Below, in pieces: positions 43,474-52,264 of a stretch of 64,000 nt of DNA. The notes beneath the pieces are model-generated. The model saw only the letters and a list, made by a program, of their open reading frames with translations, was not told the DNA's origin and did no database searches. The position numbers and the translations under genes were made by a program. Origin of the DNA: Novosphingobium sp. 28-62-57. GTDB lineage: Bacteria > Pseudomonadota > Alphaproteobacteria > Sphingomonadales > Sphingomonadaceae. Position 1 is the stretch's first letter. Every line of letters begins with the position of its first letter. The stretch spans positions 124,001 through 188,000 of the forward strand of contig NCGO01000002.1 in assembly GCA_002256985.1 (NCBI GenBank), written 5' to 3'.

Positions 43474-45852
43474 ATGCGCAATCTTACACTTACTCTGTTG
43501 CTTGGGGCTGCCATGCCCGGTGCAGCCTATGCCGCCGATGCCACGATGCTGCCCGCCGAACCGCAGGCGCAGCAAGACGCTGCGAACGGCGCTGCGGCGG
43601 ATCAACCCCGCGATTACGACATCGTTGTCACCGCACAACGCCGCACCGAGCGCCTGCAGGATGTTCCGGTCAGCGTGACCGCGGTTACATCGGAATCGCT
43701 GCGTTCGCTTGGCGTCACCAACCTGAGCCAGCTCAATCAGGCTGCCCCCAGCCTGCAAGTGAGCGGCGAGAACAACTTCACGATCCGCGGCGTGGGCACG
43801 CTGGCCTTTCAGCAGACGCTGGAATCAAGCGTGGCCATCCAGCAGGACGAAGTGAACCTTGCCAACTCGATCCTGGGCGGCGCAGTCGGCACGTTTTATG
43901 ACGTGGCCCGCGTTGAGGTTCTGAGCGGTCCGCAGGGCATGCTGTTTGGCAAGAACGCTTCGGCGGGCCTGCTCAACATTGTCACGAACCGCCCGAAGAT
44001 CGGCACGACCGAAGGCAATGTGCAGCTGGAAGGTGTGCACCGCCCGACAACACCGAACAACGGACTGGGCTTCATCGGTCAGGCGACGGTCAACGTGCCG
44101 GTGTCCGAAAATTCGGCGCTGCGCCTGAATGCGGTGTTCTCGACACAGGATCCGGTGGTGAAGTTCATCGGCAGTGGCAAGGGTGATTTCGGCCAAGAAC
44201 AGTGGGGCGTACGCGCCAAGTATCTGGTCAACTTGAGCGATGCGCTCTCGCTCTATGTCATCGGGGATTACAACAAGGAAAAGGGCATCGCGACGTATTT
44301 CGATCGCCCCTACCGAAATCTGTCGCCTCTGGGCGGCGCCGTGCCGCTTAACACGGCGCTGGGCATCGTGCCGAGCAATGAGAACTTGCTGATTGCGGGC
44401 AATGGCGATTTCTTCCGCGATGTAACCCGCGGCGGGGTTCAGGCGACGCTGGCCTATGAGCTGTCCTCGGGCATCGAAATCAGCAATACGGTGGCGTGGA
44501 AGGCTGCCGATCGCGAGCAGAACTTCGACACCGATTATACGAACAGCAACGGGGCGGACCGCAACTATTCGGACACGCGCTATCGCCAGTTCACCAACGA
44601 ATTGCGCGTGGCCCTGCCAGCGGGGGATCGCTTTACCGGGCAGGTCGGCCTGTTCTTCTTCAGCGCGCAGACCGATGTCGAGGCGCAGCTTGGCGGCAAC
44701 AGTCTGCGTCCGCAGAACCTGCTCACGCCATTTCCGTTCTGCGTTGGCGCAACCAACATCGGCGGCCCGCCGCCCGCATGCCCGCGCAGCAACGTGTTCT
44801 TCCTCGGCCAAGACCGCAACTATTCGCTCGACAGCAAGAGCTATGCCGCGTTCGGCCAGTTCACCTATGAGGTGGTCGACAACCTGAAGCTGATCGCAGG
44901 TGCGCGCGTTACGCATGACAAGCTGAAAATCGACTCGGTCCAGAACAACAGCTTCTACTTCGTCACGCTGGGTGGGCCCCGTCGTGAAGTAAAGGCGACC
45001 ACGTCGAACACTGACTTCAGCTATCGGCTTGGTGCGCAATACAACTTTGCCCGCGACGTGATGGTCTATGCGACCTATTCGCGCGGGTACAAGGGGCCGG
45101 GCTTTGCGGATCTCCTGCCCGCCACGGCAGCCTCGCCGGTGGTCGAGCCTGAAACGAACCGCAACATCGAGCTGGGCCTGAAGTCCACCTGGATGGACGG
45201 CAAGCTGTTGTTCAACCTCACCGCCTTCCATTCGAAGTTCAAGAACCTGCAGGTGTCTTCGTTCAATGCACTGGCCGGGGCAAACTTTGTGCAGAACGCT
45301 GCGGCTGCGGTGAGCAAGGGTATTGAAGTGCTGACCGTGATCCGTCCGGTGAGCGGCCTTTCGCTGACAGGGTCAGCCACGCTGCTGGATTCGAAGTTTG
45401 AAGATTTCCCGGGTGCAGAATGCTATCCCGGCCAGCAGACGCCTTCGTGCCTTACGCCGACGGGGCGCCAGTTCAACGCAGGCGGGTTGCGCACGCCCGT
45501 CTCGCCCGAACTGGTTGCCAATGGGCAGGTCAAGTATGAATGGGCGCTCGGCAGTGCGATCGATGCCTTCGTTGAAGGCAATATCACGCATCGCTCCTCG
45601 CAGTGGTTCACGGTCAATCAGGTGCCCGGAACGCAGTTCCGCGCGCATCAATTGCTGGGTGCCAGCCTTGGCGTGAGCGGCAAGGGCGGCTGGCGTGCCT
45701 CGGTATACTGCCGCAATTGCACTGATGAGCGCGTGCCGACCAATATCAGCACCGATCCTGCTGAAGCCAATGCGGGCCGCGTCGGGCTGGGCCACCTGTT
45801 CGGCTTCAACTCCGTGCGCCAGATCGGCGTGACGTTCGGCTTTGATTTCTGA
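43474..45852 (+). CDS. TonB-dependent outer-membrane receptor (first)
   Basis: 792 residues from ATG 43474, which has a strong AGGAGGGAGGA ribosome site. A signal peptide (MRNLTLTLLLGAAMPGAAYA) precedes a linker and the TonB-box-like DIVVTAQRR. The plug domain runs about 60-180 (LQDVPVSVTAVTSESLRSLGV, VEVLSGPQGMLFGKNASAGLLNIVT), followed by the beta-barrel, and the protein ends in the aromatic GVTFGFDF. It belongs to the Sphingomonad receptor type close to FyuA/CirA that handles plant and aromatic compounds, and it opens the operon with the deglycosidase genes, so it is the probable glycoside importer. Confidence 0.93.
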   Translation: MRNLTLTLLLGAAMPGAAYAADATMLPAEPQAQQDAANGAAADQPRDYDIVVTAQRRTERLQDVPVSVTAVTSESLRSLGVTNLSQLNQAAPSLQVSGENNFTIRGVGTLAFQQTLESSVAIQQDEVNLANSILGGAVGTFYDVARVEVLSGPQGMLFGKNASAGLLNIVTNRPKIGTTEGNVQLEGVHRPTTPNNGLGFIGQATVNVPVSENSALRLNAVFSTQDPVVKFIGSGKGDFGQEQWGVRAKYLVNLSDALSLYVIGDYNKEKGIATYFDRPYRNLSPLGGAVPLNTALGIVPSNENLLIAGNGDFFRDVTRGGVQATLAYELSSGIEISNTVAWKAADREQNFDTDYTNSNGADRNYSDTRYRQFTNELRVALPAGDRFTGQVGLFFFSAQTDVEAQLGGNSLRPQNLLTPFPFCVGATNIGGPPPACPRSNVFFLGQDRNYSLDSKSYAAFGQFTYEVVDNLKLIAGARVTHDKLKIDSVQNNSFYFVTLGGPRREVKATTSNTDFSYRLGAQYNFARDVMVYATYSRGYKGPGFADLLPATAASPVVEPETNRNIELGLKSTWMDGKLLFNLTAFHSKFKNLQVSSFNALAGANFVQNAAAAVSKGIEVLTVIRPVSGLSLTGSATLLDSKFEDFPGAECYPGQQTPSCLTPTGRQFNAGGLRTPVSPELVANGQVKYEWALGSAIDAFVEGNITHRSSQWFTVNQVPGTQFRAHQLLGASLGVSGKGGWRASVYCRNCTDERVPTNISTDPAEANAGRVGLGHLFGFNSVRQIGVTFGFDF

Positions 45853-45864
45853 ACTGGTACCAAG

Positions 45865-45906
45865 GCCGGGCGGTTGGCAGCAACTGCCCGGCTGACATTT
45901 TTGAAG
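45865..45906 (+). terminator. Hairpin with T-run after TonB receptor 1
   Basis: Stem GCCGGGC...GTTG / CAAC...GCCCGGC (45865-45892) with one mismatch and a 4-nt loop, then GACATTTTTG. It lies between the TonB gene and the next start at 45917. Because the downstream genes have no other clear promoter, it may act as an attenuator that keeps the downstream enzymes below the receptor level. Confidence 0.6.
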
Positions 45907-45916
45907 AAGGCCTGCG

Positions 45917-46930
45917 ATGTCGAAGATCAAACGGGGCGTCAGCCTCTACTCGTTTCAGGAAGAGATGTTTCTGGGCCAGATGGGCGTGGAGGACTGTGTG
46001 TCCTTTGCCGCTTCGATTGGAGCCACAGGCATCGAGATTCTGCCTGAACAGAACATGCCGACGTTCCCCGATCTGTCAGACGCGCAAGTGGATGAATGGA
46101 AGGCGATGGTTGCCCGCCACGGCTGCCACTTCACCGCCTATGACATGTTCCTCGACACCAAGCTGCGCAAGGATCAGCCGATGTCGGATGACGAGCAGAT
46201 CGAAAGCATCGTGCGCGATCTGACCTTGTGCAACCGGTTGGGCATCAAGAACATGCGCGTGCTGGTGTTCGTGCGGCCCGATATCCTTGGCCGCTGCGTG
46301 CCCTATGCCGAGAAGCTGGACGTGCATATGGGGGTCGAGGTCCATGCGCCGTGGCATCTGGAACATGCGTGGATCTTGCGCACCATCGAAGAAGCCGACC
46401 GGCTGGACACCAAGCACCTTGGCATCCTGCCCGACATGGGCATTTTCATGAAGCACTACCCACCCGCCTTCCGCGCCCGCTTTGAACGGCAGGGTGCGCG
46501 GCCCGAGGTGGCGCAGTTCATCGTGGATAGCCATGAGGCCAAGATCATGGCCGAATACACGATCTATGAAGTTGCCGTGAAAATGCAGGGCAACAAGGCC
46601 GAAGTGGCGATGGCCGAAACGCTGCGCCATGCGCCTTATGCCAATCCCAAGCGGCTGGCTGATTATGCGCCCTATTTCCATCACATTCAGGCCAAGTTCT
46701 ATGAGATGAACGAGGACTGCACCGACCCTGCGATTGCCTATGAAGACGTGATCGACGCGCTGGTGGGCTGCGGCTGGGAAGGCACGCTTTCCAGCGAATA
46801 CGAAGGCAACCGCTGGATTCAGGACGTGAGCGAAGTGGACAGTTGTGAGCAGGTGCGCCGCCAGCATGTGATGTTCGAACGGTTGATTGCAAAGGCGCAA
46901 GCGCGGCACGGCGTCAGGGAGGCTGCGTAA
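45917..46930 (+). CDS. C-glycoside deglycosidase alpha subunit-like (TIM-barrel isomerase/epimerase fold)
   Basis: 337 residues of the xylose isomerase-like TIM-barrel superfamily. Putative metal ligands Glu141 (MGVEVHAPW), Asp173 (ILPDMGIF), His256 (FHHIQAKFYEM) and Glu294 (LSSEYEGN) are in the positions used by the DgpB/CarB subunits. Those enzymes, with DgpC/CarC, cleave 3-keto-C-glycosides by beta-elimination. The identification depends mainly on the tight coupling to the DUF6379 gene (overlapping stop/start at 46930). A plain sugar isomerase is the alternative. No signal peptide: cytosolic. Confidence 0.82.
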   Translation: MSKIKRGVSLYSFQEEMFLGQMGVEDCVSFAASIGATGIEILPEQNMPTFPDLSDAQVDEWKAMVARHGCHFTAYDMFLDTKLRKDQPMSDDEQIESIVRDLTLCNRLGIKNMRVLVFVRPDILGRCVPYAEKLDVHMGVEVHAPWHLEHAWILRTIEEADRLDTKHLGILPDMGIFMKHYPPAFRARFERQGARPEVAQFIVDSHEAKIMAEYTIYEVAVKMQGNKAEVAMAETLRHAPYANPKRLADYAPYFHHIQAKFYEMNEDCTDPAIAYEDVIDALVGCGWEGTLSSEYEGNRWIQDVSEVDSCEQVRRQHVMFERLIAKAQARHGVREAA

Positions 46931-47319
46931 TGTTCGACAAATACATCATCGATCCATCAACCGTGCGCAACACCGGGCCGGAGGACGCGCCCGATGGCTT
47001 CGCGTTCGAAACCAAGCTCGGCTATTATCGCGGCTTGCGGCTGTCCATGGTCGAGGAACTCAACGTCGGGATTGATGGCGAGTTGTTTGCACGCGATGCC
47101 ATTCGTTTTGACGAGGGCGCCGGGCCACTGACGCTGTACGAAATGGAAACCACTTATGATCGGCGCTGGGCCTTTGGCGCTCCGGCGACGATCTATGTGA
47201 ATTGCCCCGGCGGATTTCCGAAAGGCGATCACACGCTTTCGCTGCAGCAAAAGCTGCGCATTTCGTACATGCCGTTCCCTTCGTTCAACAACGATGAAAA
47301 GCAGATCAGGTTCGGGTGA
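46930..47319 (+). CDS. C-glycoside deglycosidase beta subunit-like (DUF6379)
   Basis: A 129-residue all-beta protein: MFDKYIIDPSTVRNTG, then the segment GFAFETKLGYYRGLRLSMVEELNVGIDGE and FPKGDHTLSLQQKLRISYMPFP, which match the small subunit of C-deglycosylation enzymes (DgpC/CarC, DUF6379). In the known complexes the small subunit closes over the active site of the barrel subunit and binds the glycoside. Starts one base inside the preceding stop (TAATG), so the subunits are made together. The family is the strongest functional marker of the cluster. Confidence 0.87.
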   Translation: MFDKYIIDPSTVRNTGPEDAPDGFAFETKLGYYRGLRLSMVEELNVGIDGELFARDAIRFDEGAGPLTLYEMETTYDRRWAFGAPATIYVNCPGGFPKGDHTLSLQQKLRISYMPFPSFNNDEKQIRFG

Positions 47320-47405
47320 TACCGATCCGGCCGGACGAGCCTTGGCTTGGCCGGAACAGCCCCCGCGCACAACGACGATGGGGCCAGAACAAGGTGGAGA
47401 GCGAC

Positions 47406-48629
47406 ATGAATGAAACGCTGGCATTGACGCGCAAGCCCGGCATTGCGCAGGGCTGGACGATCATTCTGGCAGCGTTTCTGCCCATTCTGGCCATCGTCTC
47501 GCTGTTCCCGGCGGTTCCCTCGATCATCGCCCATTTCAGCAAAGAGCCGGGCGCGATGACCAAAGTGCCGGCGATGGTTTCAGCGCCGGGGCTGACGATT
47601 GCGATTGTCGCCCTATTTGCGGGGTTCCTCGTCGACCGGTTCGGGCGGCGGCGCCTGCTGATTGCGGCAGCGGCGATCTATGGCGTAGTGGGCATGGCGC
47701 CATTGGCGCTGAATGATCTTGATGCGATCTACGTGTCCCGCCTCGCGCTGGGTGTGCCAGAGGCGATCTTGCTGACCGCGCTGAACACGCTGATCGGCGA
47801 TTACTGGGATGGCAAGGAGCGGCGCAACTGGCTGGCCTTGCAGAACATGGTGGGGCCATTTCTGGCCAGCGGAGCGATCCTGCTGTCCGGCCACCTGACC
47901 GGGATATTCTGGAACGCTTCGTTCATGATCTATGGCGTCGGGTTCCTGATCTGCCTGCTGAGCTGGGCGTTCATCTACGAGCCACGGCAAGACATTGGCC
48001 TGCCCAGCACCAAGCTGGCCGCAGCCGAAGGAGCAAGCGCCTTTCCGATAAAGGGTGTGGTGACCTACGGCGTGGTCACGCTGCTGTCCTCGGCGCTTTA
48101 TTACGTGTTCATCATCAATGGCGCGATTGTGTGGGGCGAGATCGGGGTGACCAGTTCGCAGGAAGTGGCCAAACTCAGCGCGATCCCCAGCCTGTTCATC
48201 ATTGCAGGCGCAGTGCTGTTCTGGCTGACCGGGCGCTGGGGCCTTGGGCCTTATGGACAGATCACGATGTTCCTGAGCTTTCTGGGCACGGGGCTGGTGC
48301 TGGTCGGCTTTGCGCAGGACTGGCGCTGGATGACCGCGGGGATGATCGTGCAGCAAACCGGGGCAGGCATGGCCATCCCGGTGCTGATCGGGTGGGCGCA
48401 ATCGTTCCTGCCGTTTGAACATCGCGGGCGCGGGATGGGCGTGTGGACGGCGTGCTTCTTTCTCGGCCAGTTTACCTCGCCCCTGCTGATCAGCCTTTCG
48501 CGTCAGACGATGGGCACGATGCAGGGCGCATTCGTGGTGGCAGGGACCATCGGCATTGCAGGCGCGCTTGCGGTCGGCCTCTTTGCAGGGCTTGGCGCAA
48601 AGCCGCGCACAAGTGGAGCCGCAGCATGA
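47406..48629 (+). CDS. MFS permease (first), sugar/acid type
   Basis: 407 residues from ATG 47406, about twelve transmembrane helices with the MFS loop 2-3 motif DRFGRRRLL and the central cytoplasmic loop near residue 200. YGVVTLLSSALYYVFIINGAIVW begins the second half. The N-terminus is short (MNETLALTRKPGIAQGW). Placed between the deglycosidase and the oxidase genes, it probably carries the glycoside or its 3-keto product into the cytoplasm. The direction and substrate are inferred from position. Confidence 0.86.
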   Translation: MNETLALTRKPGIAQGWTIILAAFLPILAIVSLFPAVPSIIAHFSKEPGAMTKVPAMVSAPGLTIAIVALFAGFLVDRFGRRRLLIAAAAIYGVVGMAPLALNDLDAIYVSRLALGVPEAILLTALNTLIGDYWDGKERRNWLALQNMVGPFLASGAILLSGHLTGIFWNASFMIYGVGFLICLLSWAFIYEPRQDIGLPSTKLAAAEGASAFPIKGVVTYGVVTLLSSALYYVFIINGAIVWGEIGVTSSQEVAKLSAIPSLFIIAGAVLFWLTGRWGLGPYGQITMFLSFLGTGLVLVGFAQDWRWMTAGMIVQQTGAGMAIPVLIGWAQSFLPFEHRGRGMGVWTACFFLGQFTSPLLISLSRQTMGTMQGAFVVAGTIGIAGALAVGLFAGLGAKPRTSGAAA

Positions 48630-48734
48630 CCGCGCCGGCCTGTGACTATGCCGTTGGCCGGATCAAGGCTGGCGCGATCTGAACAGAAGAGCCCAACACC
48701 CACCTGATTGCTGCTGCTTGCAAAGGACATTGCG

Positions 48735-49349
48735 ATGCATTCTCCCGTCGAGATAAACCGAAGGACCGCACTGCACGGCATCATGCTGTTGCTGGGCGCA
48801 GTATCGGCACCCGGCTGCGCCTATCTGCCCGGGTCTTCAGAAAAGACCGCACTGCCTGCGCTTCAACGCCAGTTGCTCGATCTGGTGGCCGACGTGATGA
48901 TCCCGCAGACCGACACTGCAGGCGCGCTGAAGTCTGGAACGCCGCAACGGCTTGCCGCGATGTACCGCGATTGGGCCTCGGATGAGACGCGCGACCAGCT
49001 GTCAGGCGCGCTGGACCGGCTGGCCAAGAGCGCGCTGGATTCCACGCAAAAGACGTTTGCTGCGCTTTCGGCTGCGCAGCGGCTGGCCTTTTTGCAAGGT
49101 CACGATGCGGCCGCCCTGAAGCCGGTTCCGCGCAAGCCGGGCGCGCCCGAAGGCAGTTTCTTCGCGCCGATCCCCTCGGTGGTCGACGTTGGCTATCACC
49201 GGCTCAAGCAGCTGATCCTGGCCCTGCATTACACCAGCGAAGCCGCGCTTACCTCCGAGCTGGTCTATGACCATGTCCCCGGTCCGTGGGAGCCTTCCAT
49301 CAAGGTTACGCCCGGCATGCGCCCTGCCGCCTCTATTGGCCCGTTCTGA
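48735..49349 (+). CDS. Gluconate 2-dehydrogenase subunit 3 family protein with Tat signal
   Basis: 204 residues from ATG 48735. The N-terminus carries a twin-arginine signal, Arg9-Arg10 in INRRTALHGIMLLLG, with a possible lipobox cysteine (Cys28) after SAPG. The body has the subunit-3 features (LQRQLLDLVADVMIPQTDTAGALKSGTP, YTSEAALTSELVYDHVPGPW). In FAD-glucose and gluconate dehydrogenases this small subunit is needed for export and stability of the flavin subunit, which lacks its own signal. The GMC gene follows by 17 bp. No cytochrome subunit is found in the window. Confidence 0.85.
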   Translation: MHSPVEINRRTALHGIMLLLGAVSAPGCAYLPGSSEKTALPALQRQLLDLVADVMIPQTDTAGALKSGTPQRLAAMYRDWASDETRDQLSGALDRLAKSALDSTQKTFAALSAAQRLAFLQGHDAAALKPVPRKPGAPEGSFFAPIPSVVDVGYHRLKQLILALHYTSEAALTSELVYDHVPGPWEPSIKVTPGMRPAASIGPF

Positions 49350-49366
49350 TCGGAGCACCCCTTTTC

Positions 49367-51058
49367 ATGTCATTTGATGCCATCGTTATCGGTTCGGGAA
49401 TGAGCGGCGGGATTGCCGCCAAGGAATTGTGTGAGCGCGGCCTGAAAGTGCTGGTGCTGGAACGGGGCAAGAATATCGACCCGGCCCGGGACTATATGGA
49501 CCACCAGATGCCCTGGGAGTTTCCCAACAACATGCAGGTGCCGCAGGACGAGGTCGCGCGCGATTATCCAGTGCAGAGCGAATGCTATGCCTTTAGCGAG
49601 GCGACCAAGAAGTTCTGGCCGAAAGACAGCGAACAGCCCTATTCCACCCCCGAAACCAAGCCCTTCACGTGGATCAGGGGTGACCATCTGGGCGGGCGAT
49701 CGGTGATGTGGGGCCGCCAGAGCTATCGCCTGTCGCCCATGGATTTTGAGGCGAACGCCAAGGACGGCCATGGATGCGATTGGCCGATCCGCTATGATGA
49801 TCTGGCCCCATGGTACGATCATATCGAACGCTTCATCGGCGTGGCAGGATCAAAAGAAGGCCTGCCGCAACTGCCCGATGGCGAATTTCTGCCGCCATTT
49901 GCGCTGAACGATGCAGAACTGCAGTTCAAGGCTGCCGTCGAAACCCGCTTTACCGGTCGCAAGGTGATCCCCGGACGCACGGCCAACCTTTCCGTGGCGC
50001 AGCCGCATCACGAGGAGCTGGGGCGCACAAGCTGCCAGAACCGGTCTATCTGCGAGCGCGGATGCAGCTTTGGCGCGATGCATTCCAGCCTGACGTCATC
50101 GCTGCCCGCGGCGCAGCGCACCGGCAATCTGACGATCGTGACCGATGCCATCGTGCATTCGATCATCCATGATCCCAAATCCGGCAAGGCAACCGGTGTG
50201 CGGGTGATCGATGCCAAGACGATGGAGGGCCGCACTTATCAGGCCAAGCTGTTCTTCCTCAATGCATCGACCATCGGCACTGCGCAAATTCTGCTCAATT
50301 CAGCGTCAGAAGCCAATCCGCGCGGGCTGGCCAATGGGTCGGATCAGGTCGGCCGCAACCTGATGGACCATGTCTATGGACTGGTCACCATCGCGATCTT
50401 TCCGGGGCTGGAAGACCGCTACTATCACGGACGCCGCCCGACCGGGCTCTATGTGCCGCGCTTTCGCAATGTGACCGAACCGGGCGAGGGTTTTGTCCGG
50501 GGCTATGGCTATCAAGGCGGGCTCAGCCGATCGAGCGCGCGCGCCTCGGCCATGCAACCGGGGGTTGTCGGTGCACAGATCAAGGAGCGTGCCGGCCAGA
50601 TCGGGCCGTGGACCGCCTATCTCGGCGGCTTTGGCGAAATGCTCCCCCATCCCGACAACCGCGTGACACTGCACGCCACCCGCAAGGACAAGTGGGGCAT
50701 TCCCATCACGCATATCGATTGCGGGCACGGCCCGAATGAAAAGGCCATGTACCGGCACATTCTGGATGATGCGCGGACAATGCTGGAGGCGGCAGGTGGC
50801 CGCGTGGTGATGCAGACGCCCGAACCTGCCAAACCCGGCGTCGGCATTCACGAGATGGGCACCGCACGCATGGGCCGCGATCCGCGCACGTCGGTGATCA
50901 ACGGCTTCAACCAGGCGCATGACGTGCCGAACCTGTTCATCACCGATGGCGCGGCGATGGCCTCATCGGGGTGCCAAAACCCGTCGCTAACCTATATGGC
51001 GCTGACTGCCCGCGCGGCCGATCATGCGGTCAAGCTGATGAAGGAAAGTGCGATATGA
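49367..51058 (+). CDS. GMC-family FAD oxidoreductase, probable glycoside 3-dehydrogenase
   Basis: 563 residues from ATG 49367. The FAD-binding GSGMSGGIAA is at 9-18, and the active-site His and Asn pair lies in GIHEMGTARMG and ASSGCQNPSLTYMAL. Cys223, Cys229 and Cys233 (TSCQNRSICERGC) fit the 3Fe-4S cluster of FAD-glucose dehydrogenases such as the Burkholderia enzyme. No signal peptide, so export would depend on subunit 3. Expected reaction: oxidation of the C3 hydroxyl of glucosides, the first step of CarA/G3DH pathways. Its stop overlaps the ThuA gene start (ATGA). Alternatives are pyranose 2-oxidation or an alcohol substrate. Confidence 0.86.
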   Translation: MSFDAIVIGSGMSGGIAAKELCERGLKVLVLERGKNIDPARDYMDHQMPWEFPNNMQVPQDEVARDYPVQSECYAFSEATKKFWPKDSEQPYSTPETKPFTWIRGDHLGGRSVMWGRQSYRLSPMDFEANAKDGHGCDWPIRYDDLAPWYDHIERFIGVAGSKEGLPQLPDGEFLPPFALNDAELQFKAAVETRFTGRKVIPGRTANLSVAQPHHEELGRTSCQNRSICERGCSFGAMHSSLTSSLPAAQRTGNLTIVTDAIVHSIIHDPKSGKATGVRVIDAKTMEGRTYQAKLFFLNASTIGTAQILLNSASEANPRGLANGSDQVGRNLMDHVYGLVTIAIFPGLEDRYYHGRRPTGLYVPRFRNVTEPGEGFVRGYGYQGGLSRSSARASAMQPGVVGAQIKERAGQIGPWTAYLGGFGEMLPHPDNRVTLHATRKDKWGIPITHIDCGHGPNEKAMYRHILDDARTMLEAAGGRVVMQTPEPAKPGVGIHEMGTARMGRDPRTSVINGFNQAHDVPNLFITDGAAMASSGCQNPSLTYMALTARAADHAVKLMKESAI

Positions 51059-52230
51059 TAGTGCGTGCAAGACCTGGCCGCTGGGCCATGATCATGGCGG
51101 CGGCGGTCGGCCTTGCTGTGGCCGCACCAGTTCAGGCGCGTGCGCCCCGGTTGCTGGATTGCCCCATGCGCGATGCCGCGTTTTCGCTGGAGAGCCCGCT
51201 GATCGACGTGCTGCTGAGCGATGCCGCCAAGGCCGTGATCGACCAGCAGGCCCCCGGCGCGATCCAGCAGATCCCCTCGTTTCTTTCCGGCACCCGCGCG
51301 CCGACCTTCAGCGCCATCCTGAAACTCAAAAACCTGAAGGATATGGTTCCTGCGCTGAAGGCGGCCGATGGTGCGGCATTGGATCGGGCATTGCAGGCCC
51401 TTCCGGTCACGCGCGCAGACCAGCTGGCGCGGTGCGCGCGCTACGATGACGAACGCCCCAAATTCAAGCTGGGCCAATCGCAGACGAGCGGGGGCAAGCT
51501 GCGCGTGCTCGTGTTCGAAAAGATGACCGGCTTTCGCGATGGTCCCTCAGTCGCCGCAGCCCACGCCGCGTTTGAGACGCTGGCCAAGCGCAATGGCTGG
51601 GCGATTGCCTTCACCGACAAGGGCGGCGCCATGCACCGTTCGGTTCTGCGCAAATTCGATGTGGTGATCTGGAACAATGTCAGCGGCGATGTGCTGACCC
51701 TGTCGCAGCGCACAGCGTTCCGATCCTTTGTTGAAAACGGCGGCGGCTATGTCGGCATCCATGGATCGGCCGGAGACCCGGAGTATTTCTGGGACTGGTA
51801 TCCCGACACCTTGATTGGCGCGCGCTTCATCGGCCATCCCAACGATCCGCAATTTCAGGATGCCCAAGTCGTGATCGAACCATCGGCCACCGGTGTCGGG
51901 CGTGATCTTGGCCCAGGCTGGACGATGAACGATGAATGGTACTCCTTTGCCAAGAGCCCGCGGCTGAGCGGCGCACACATCATCGCCACGCTGAACGAGG
52001 ATACCTACAAGCCCGGCACCGCGCTGTTCGTCGGCACCTCGCTTGCGATGGGCGCAGACCATCCGATCGCCTGGGCCCGCTGCGTCGGCAAGGGGCGGTC
52101 CTTCTATTCGGCCATCGGGCACCGGCCCGAAGTCTATGCCGATGCGCATCATCTGAAACTGCTTGAACAAGGCGTGGCATGGTCCGCACAAGGCGGCGGC
52201 TCTGCCTGCTCGGGCGTGTCGGCCCGATGA
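51055..52230 (+). CDS. Secreted ThuA-domain protein
   Basis: 391 residues from ATG 51055 with a signal peptide (IMAAAVGLAVAAPVQARA). The first 130 mature residues match no domain I know (SFLSGTRAPTFSAILKLKNL). A ThuA/glutamine amidotransferase-like domain follows: LRVLVFEKMTGFRDGPSVAAA, VVIWNNVSGDVL, and FVENGGGYVGIHGSAGDPEYFWDWYP, and it ends with GHRPEVYADAHHLKLL. ThuA takes part in 3-keto-trehalose metabolism in rhizobia, so its place next to a glycoside 3-dehydrogenase supports a 3-keto-sugar role. Periplasmic if the signal is used. Confidence 0.84.
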   Translation: MIVRARPGRWAMIMAAAVGLAVAAPVQARAPRLLDCPMRDAAFSLESPLIDVLLSDAAKAVIDQQAPGAIQQIPSFLSGTRAPTFSAILKLKNLKDMVPALKAADGAALDRALQALPVTRADQLARCARYDDERPKFKLGQSQTSGGKLRVLVFEKMTGFRDGPSVAAAHAAFETLAKRNGWAIAFTDKGGAMHRSVLRKFDVVIWNNVSGDVLTLSQRTAFRSFVENGGGYVGIHGSAGDPEYFWDWYPDTLIGARFIGHPNDPQFQDAQVVIEPSATGVGRDLGPGWTMNDEWYSFAKSPRLSGAHIIATLNEDTYKPGTALFVGTSLAMGADHPIAWARCVGKGRSFYSAIGHRPEVYADAHHLKLLEQGVAWSAQGGGSACSGVSAR

Positions 52231-52264
52231 ACCGCGCCAACACAGATCGGGCGCGGTGCCGGTG

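Noticed and set aside
48626-48682. An 18-codon frame starting at the end of the first MFS gene (MTAPACDYAVGRIKAGAI)
   Set aside because: Very short, no ribosome site and no family; its ATGA overlap with the MFS stop may be chance. It could be a relic, but I cannot support it.
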